A stretch of DNA of 64,000 nt, from assembly GCF_030272615.1 (NCBI RefSeq), contig NC_081409.1, positions 655,312,468 through 655,376,467 of the forward strand. The letters run 5' to 3'. This document shows, piece after piece, positions 61,616 through 64,000 of the stretch; positions within the stretch are counted from its first letter, which is position 1; every line of letters starts with the position of its first letter. A program made the position numbers and the translations under genes. Origin of the DNA: Cryptomeria japonica (lineage: Eukaryota; Streptophyta; Pinopsida; Cupressales; Cupressaceae). A model generated the notes under the pieces. It was not told the DNA's origin. It saw only the letters and a list, made by a program, of their open reading frames with translations, and made no database searches.

Positions 61616-61677
61616 TGATAAGATCTTTCTCTTTAGGTAGTTAAACCTTTTTCCAAGATTCAATTTCTAATACCAAT

Positions 61678-62829
61678 TGTTAGGCCCAATATGGAAAGCT
61701 AATGTACTGAGAGGGGAGGCATGAATCAGTACTCCAAAACTTTTCTTCAAAAATAACCTTACTATTATGCATAAACAGAATAGTGTAGTAACATAAAATA
61801 AAGTTAAAACAAACAGATAACAATCATACATGATTCACTCCATAACACTATCTTTTGGTCAAGTAGAAACTCTTGGTTAGAGAGAAAAATTGCAGTGGGG
61901 ATGGCACCCACAACTTCACTACTACAATAATAAAGATTGCTTGGTTAGAGCTACATTTAGCTATTTCTGATAGCTTACCCTATTAGGAGTAACAAGATCT
62001 GTTAGATCTACCTTACTAAAGGATTTTACAACACTATATAAATGTTGCACCTGGTTAGAGGATTTACAATTTATAGACTTGGTTAGAGTCTTTTACCCTA
62101 TTAAAGGTATCTCTTTCAACTTCTCAATTTTACAATAAAATCATTACAAATATCTGCAACTTTACATTTGAAATGTTATAGTAGATTCTATGTGCTCAGA
62201 ATAAGATTACCTAGCTTGTAGCATACCTCAGTAACCCATAATGTAACTCAGTAAACCCTTCTATTTACTTGGTTCTTTGACTGTTCACTGATAACCTTCT
62301 CGGTGACCTCTTTATGTCTCTGTAACAGTCTTCCTTCATACATATACACACATTTCTTTCTTCCCATGCTGTATAAATAGATCTCTTATAGTGGTGATCT
62401 AATTCATTGCTTTGATCTTACAAAAAAGATTCGTCGAATGAATAACTAAACAAAATATTTCATTGGTTAGATTGACCTTGCAATCATACACAATCTTCTA
62501 GTGCAATTTCCAATGTAATAACGGTTAGATGTGCCTCGGTCTTGTAACATGTTTTCATGTGCATGTCCAGGTTCAATGTATCTGGTAAAACATTTCACTC
62601 GGTGAATATCAACTCAGTGAGTTAACTTTATTGCTCGGTAGCCATGAAACAATACTTGGTAAACAGCTCAGTGAATACTGTGTTTTTTGACTGCTTTCTT
62701 CTGTAACCAACTAAACTGTTCATACCGACTTCGTTGTGTGTACCGACTACGTGATTCGGTAATACTAACCTACTAGAATATAATATGACTTTGAATATAA
62801 AACTAATGGCAATTTGATAAGTAGTAACA
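61678..62829 (-). repeat. Element C 5' LTR (1,152 bp)
   Basis: In plus orientation it starts TGTTAGGCCCAATATGG and ends AAGTAGTAACA at 62829, followed by the target duplication AAATC (62830-62834). Confidence 0.9.
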
Positions 62830-62834
62830 AAATC

Positions 62835-64000
62835 AACTCAAATTAGGCCATACAAACCCCCAAATATAGATGCAATAGAGAATAACCTCATATCATGCCT
62901 CTGGAAACTATTCGAATACCTGAATTGAGAAACTTAGGCCAAACAAGCCCCAAACTTAACACATGCACAATTGGCCTAGAAACTACATAGTCAAGGCCTT
63001 AAATATGTTCATTTTATTGGTTCCCAAAACCACAGATTGGAAATCAAAGAGACTTTCCAAATCCCTAATTGATCCAATCAGCCTTGGCCAACGAACAGGA
63101 ATGGTTAAAGGCCAAACTCCTCTGCACTTTAGGATCCACTATACCTAGGTGGGTATACCCTAATCTCCAAAGCATAAAGAGATTTCTTTATAATGAATTT
63201 AAATTATTGAATCTAGTTGTTTATAGGGATGGAAAACATTTTCTTACAACTATGCTTTATGATATGCTTTTAGCTTGTTTTAATCTAAAAAACTTGAGTA
63301 TAATTGAATATGAATAAAAGTTATAACATAATATTGTTGGAACTTAGAGTAATTATGAAAGAACAAGGCAAGTAAAAACTAGTAATGTATTTCTCGAGTG
63401 AGGACTTTGTGCACACTTAATTTACTCACAAGAAACCAATAACAAACTAGTGCCTTATCTGACAATTTACATGTCACTTAATGGATAGATATTTGTAATC
63501 TTTGGAGACAGTGTGAAGAAACAAGATTGTCGTTGCAATGACTTCAATGTATGCTATAAAAACAACAAAAATAATTATGTTATATTTATAACAAAAGGTG
63601 ATAAAACATTGCAAAAAATCTTATTCATATTTATCCAAAAGATTTTAAATTATCAACATCATATAACATGAAACGATCTGAAGATGAAAATAGTAAATCT
63701 TGTATATTAATTTCTTGGAATAATGGGTGTACAAAAACTGCAGACTCACAGATACTTCATGATACACTTGCTTGCACAAAATGGATTTTTATTTCTACGG
63801 ACCTACCTTACATAACAGCACTGGTTCCAACAGACAATCTCAAAAGTAATAATTTTTCCTTTTTTTAAGGATACAAAATGACTTTCTATATATATATGAA
63901 TCAAAAGATATGAGTGAAAGGACACACCCTTTCATTAGTACAAACTTAAGACTAACAAAATCCTAACCATCCATCTTAAATACTATAACTAAAATAGATT
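62835..64000. other. AT-rich intergenic DNA, nothing recognised
   Basis: Only short open frames (61-82 codons) without recognisable domains. No LTR edge, PBS or RNA gene is seen. Confidence 0.4.

Larger units (their letters stand above)
53535..62829 (-). mobile_element. Element C: three-LTR tandem of the two-ORF family
   Basis: The order on the plus map is partial LTR (53535-54277), partial internal region (54278-54870), full LTR (54871-56022), full internal region (56023-61677), full LTR (61678-62829). Only the outermost ends carry a target duplication, AAATC at 53530-53534 and 62830-62834, so the tandem occupies a single insertion site. The two full LTRs are 1152 bp each. The internal region is 5,655 bp with PBS, ORF1, ORF2 and a PPT cluster, and no RT, integrase or protease. 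It is related to element B by structure, LTR edge motif and proteins. Confidence 0.88.

Overview
The window looks like intergenic DNA from a very large, repeat-filled plant genome, most likely a gymnosperm (conifer). Three things point there. Nearly everything recognisable is an LTR retrotransposon, several of them nested. The Ty3/Gypsy elements have very long LTRs (about 3.8 and 4.6 kb). The only host-type gene relic is a broken PLS-class pentatricopeptide (PPR) array of the kind abundant in conifers. I see no intact host gene, no convincing tRNA or rRNA gene, and no CRISPR array. The species assignment is inference.

Layout. 1-2.9 kb: truncated minus-strand copy A of an unusual LTR-element family. 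3.3-4.1 kb: PPR pseudogene. 4.1-13.4 kb: mostly unassigned AT-rich DNA with two diverged tandem repeats (6.6-7.2 and 8.1-8.4 kb), a 457-bp fold-back inverted repeat (11,550-12,006) and a CpG-rich patch. 13.4-31.2 kb: old, stop-ridden minus-strand Gypsy chromovirus (Gypsy-2). Its 5' LTR is split by a plus-strand Copia element (20,966-27,056), and its pol carries a 1.2-kb insertion flanked by CCTAA. 32.1-53.4 kb: three nested levels. A relic of a Gypsy-2-like LTR is split by element B (32,968-53,003), and B's 3' LTR is split by a young Tekay/Del-like Gypsy chromovirus (Gypsy-1, 33,057-45,580, target duplication CAACA). 53.5-62.8 kb: element C, a relative of B in a three-LTR tandem form, flanked by an AAATC target duplication. 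62.8-64 kb: unassigned.

How the parts work. Gypsy-1 is nearly complete: PBS, gag, zinc knuckle, protease, RT, RNase H, integrase, chromodomain, PPT and almost identical LTRs. One in-frame TAG interrupts it. Gypsy-2 and Copia keep all their domains in recognisable order but carry many nonsense codons, a good share of them apparent CAG-to-TAG changes. Copies A, B and C have LTRs, an initiator-Met-type PBS and PPT-like tracts. Between them they encode only a coiled-coil protein with about five zinc knuckles (ORF1, ~425-450 codons) and a ~1,080-1,120-codon ORF2 of unknown function. I find no protease, RT, RNase H or integrase, so they look non-autonomous and presumably depend on another element's machinery.

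The most distinctive signals are this two-ORF family, its cluster of PPT-like tracts, the three-LTR arrangement of C, and a GC-rich array of palindromes in both LTRs of Gypsy-1.
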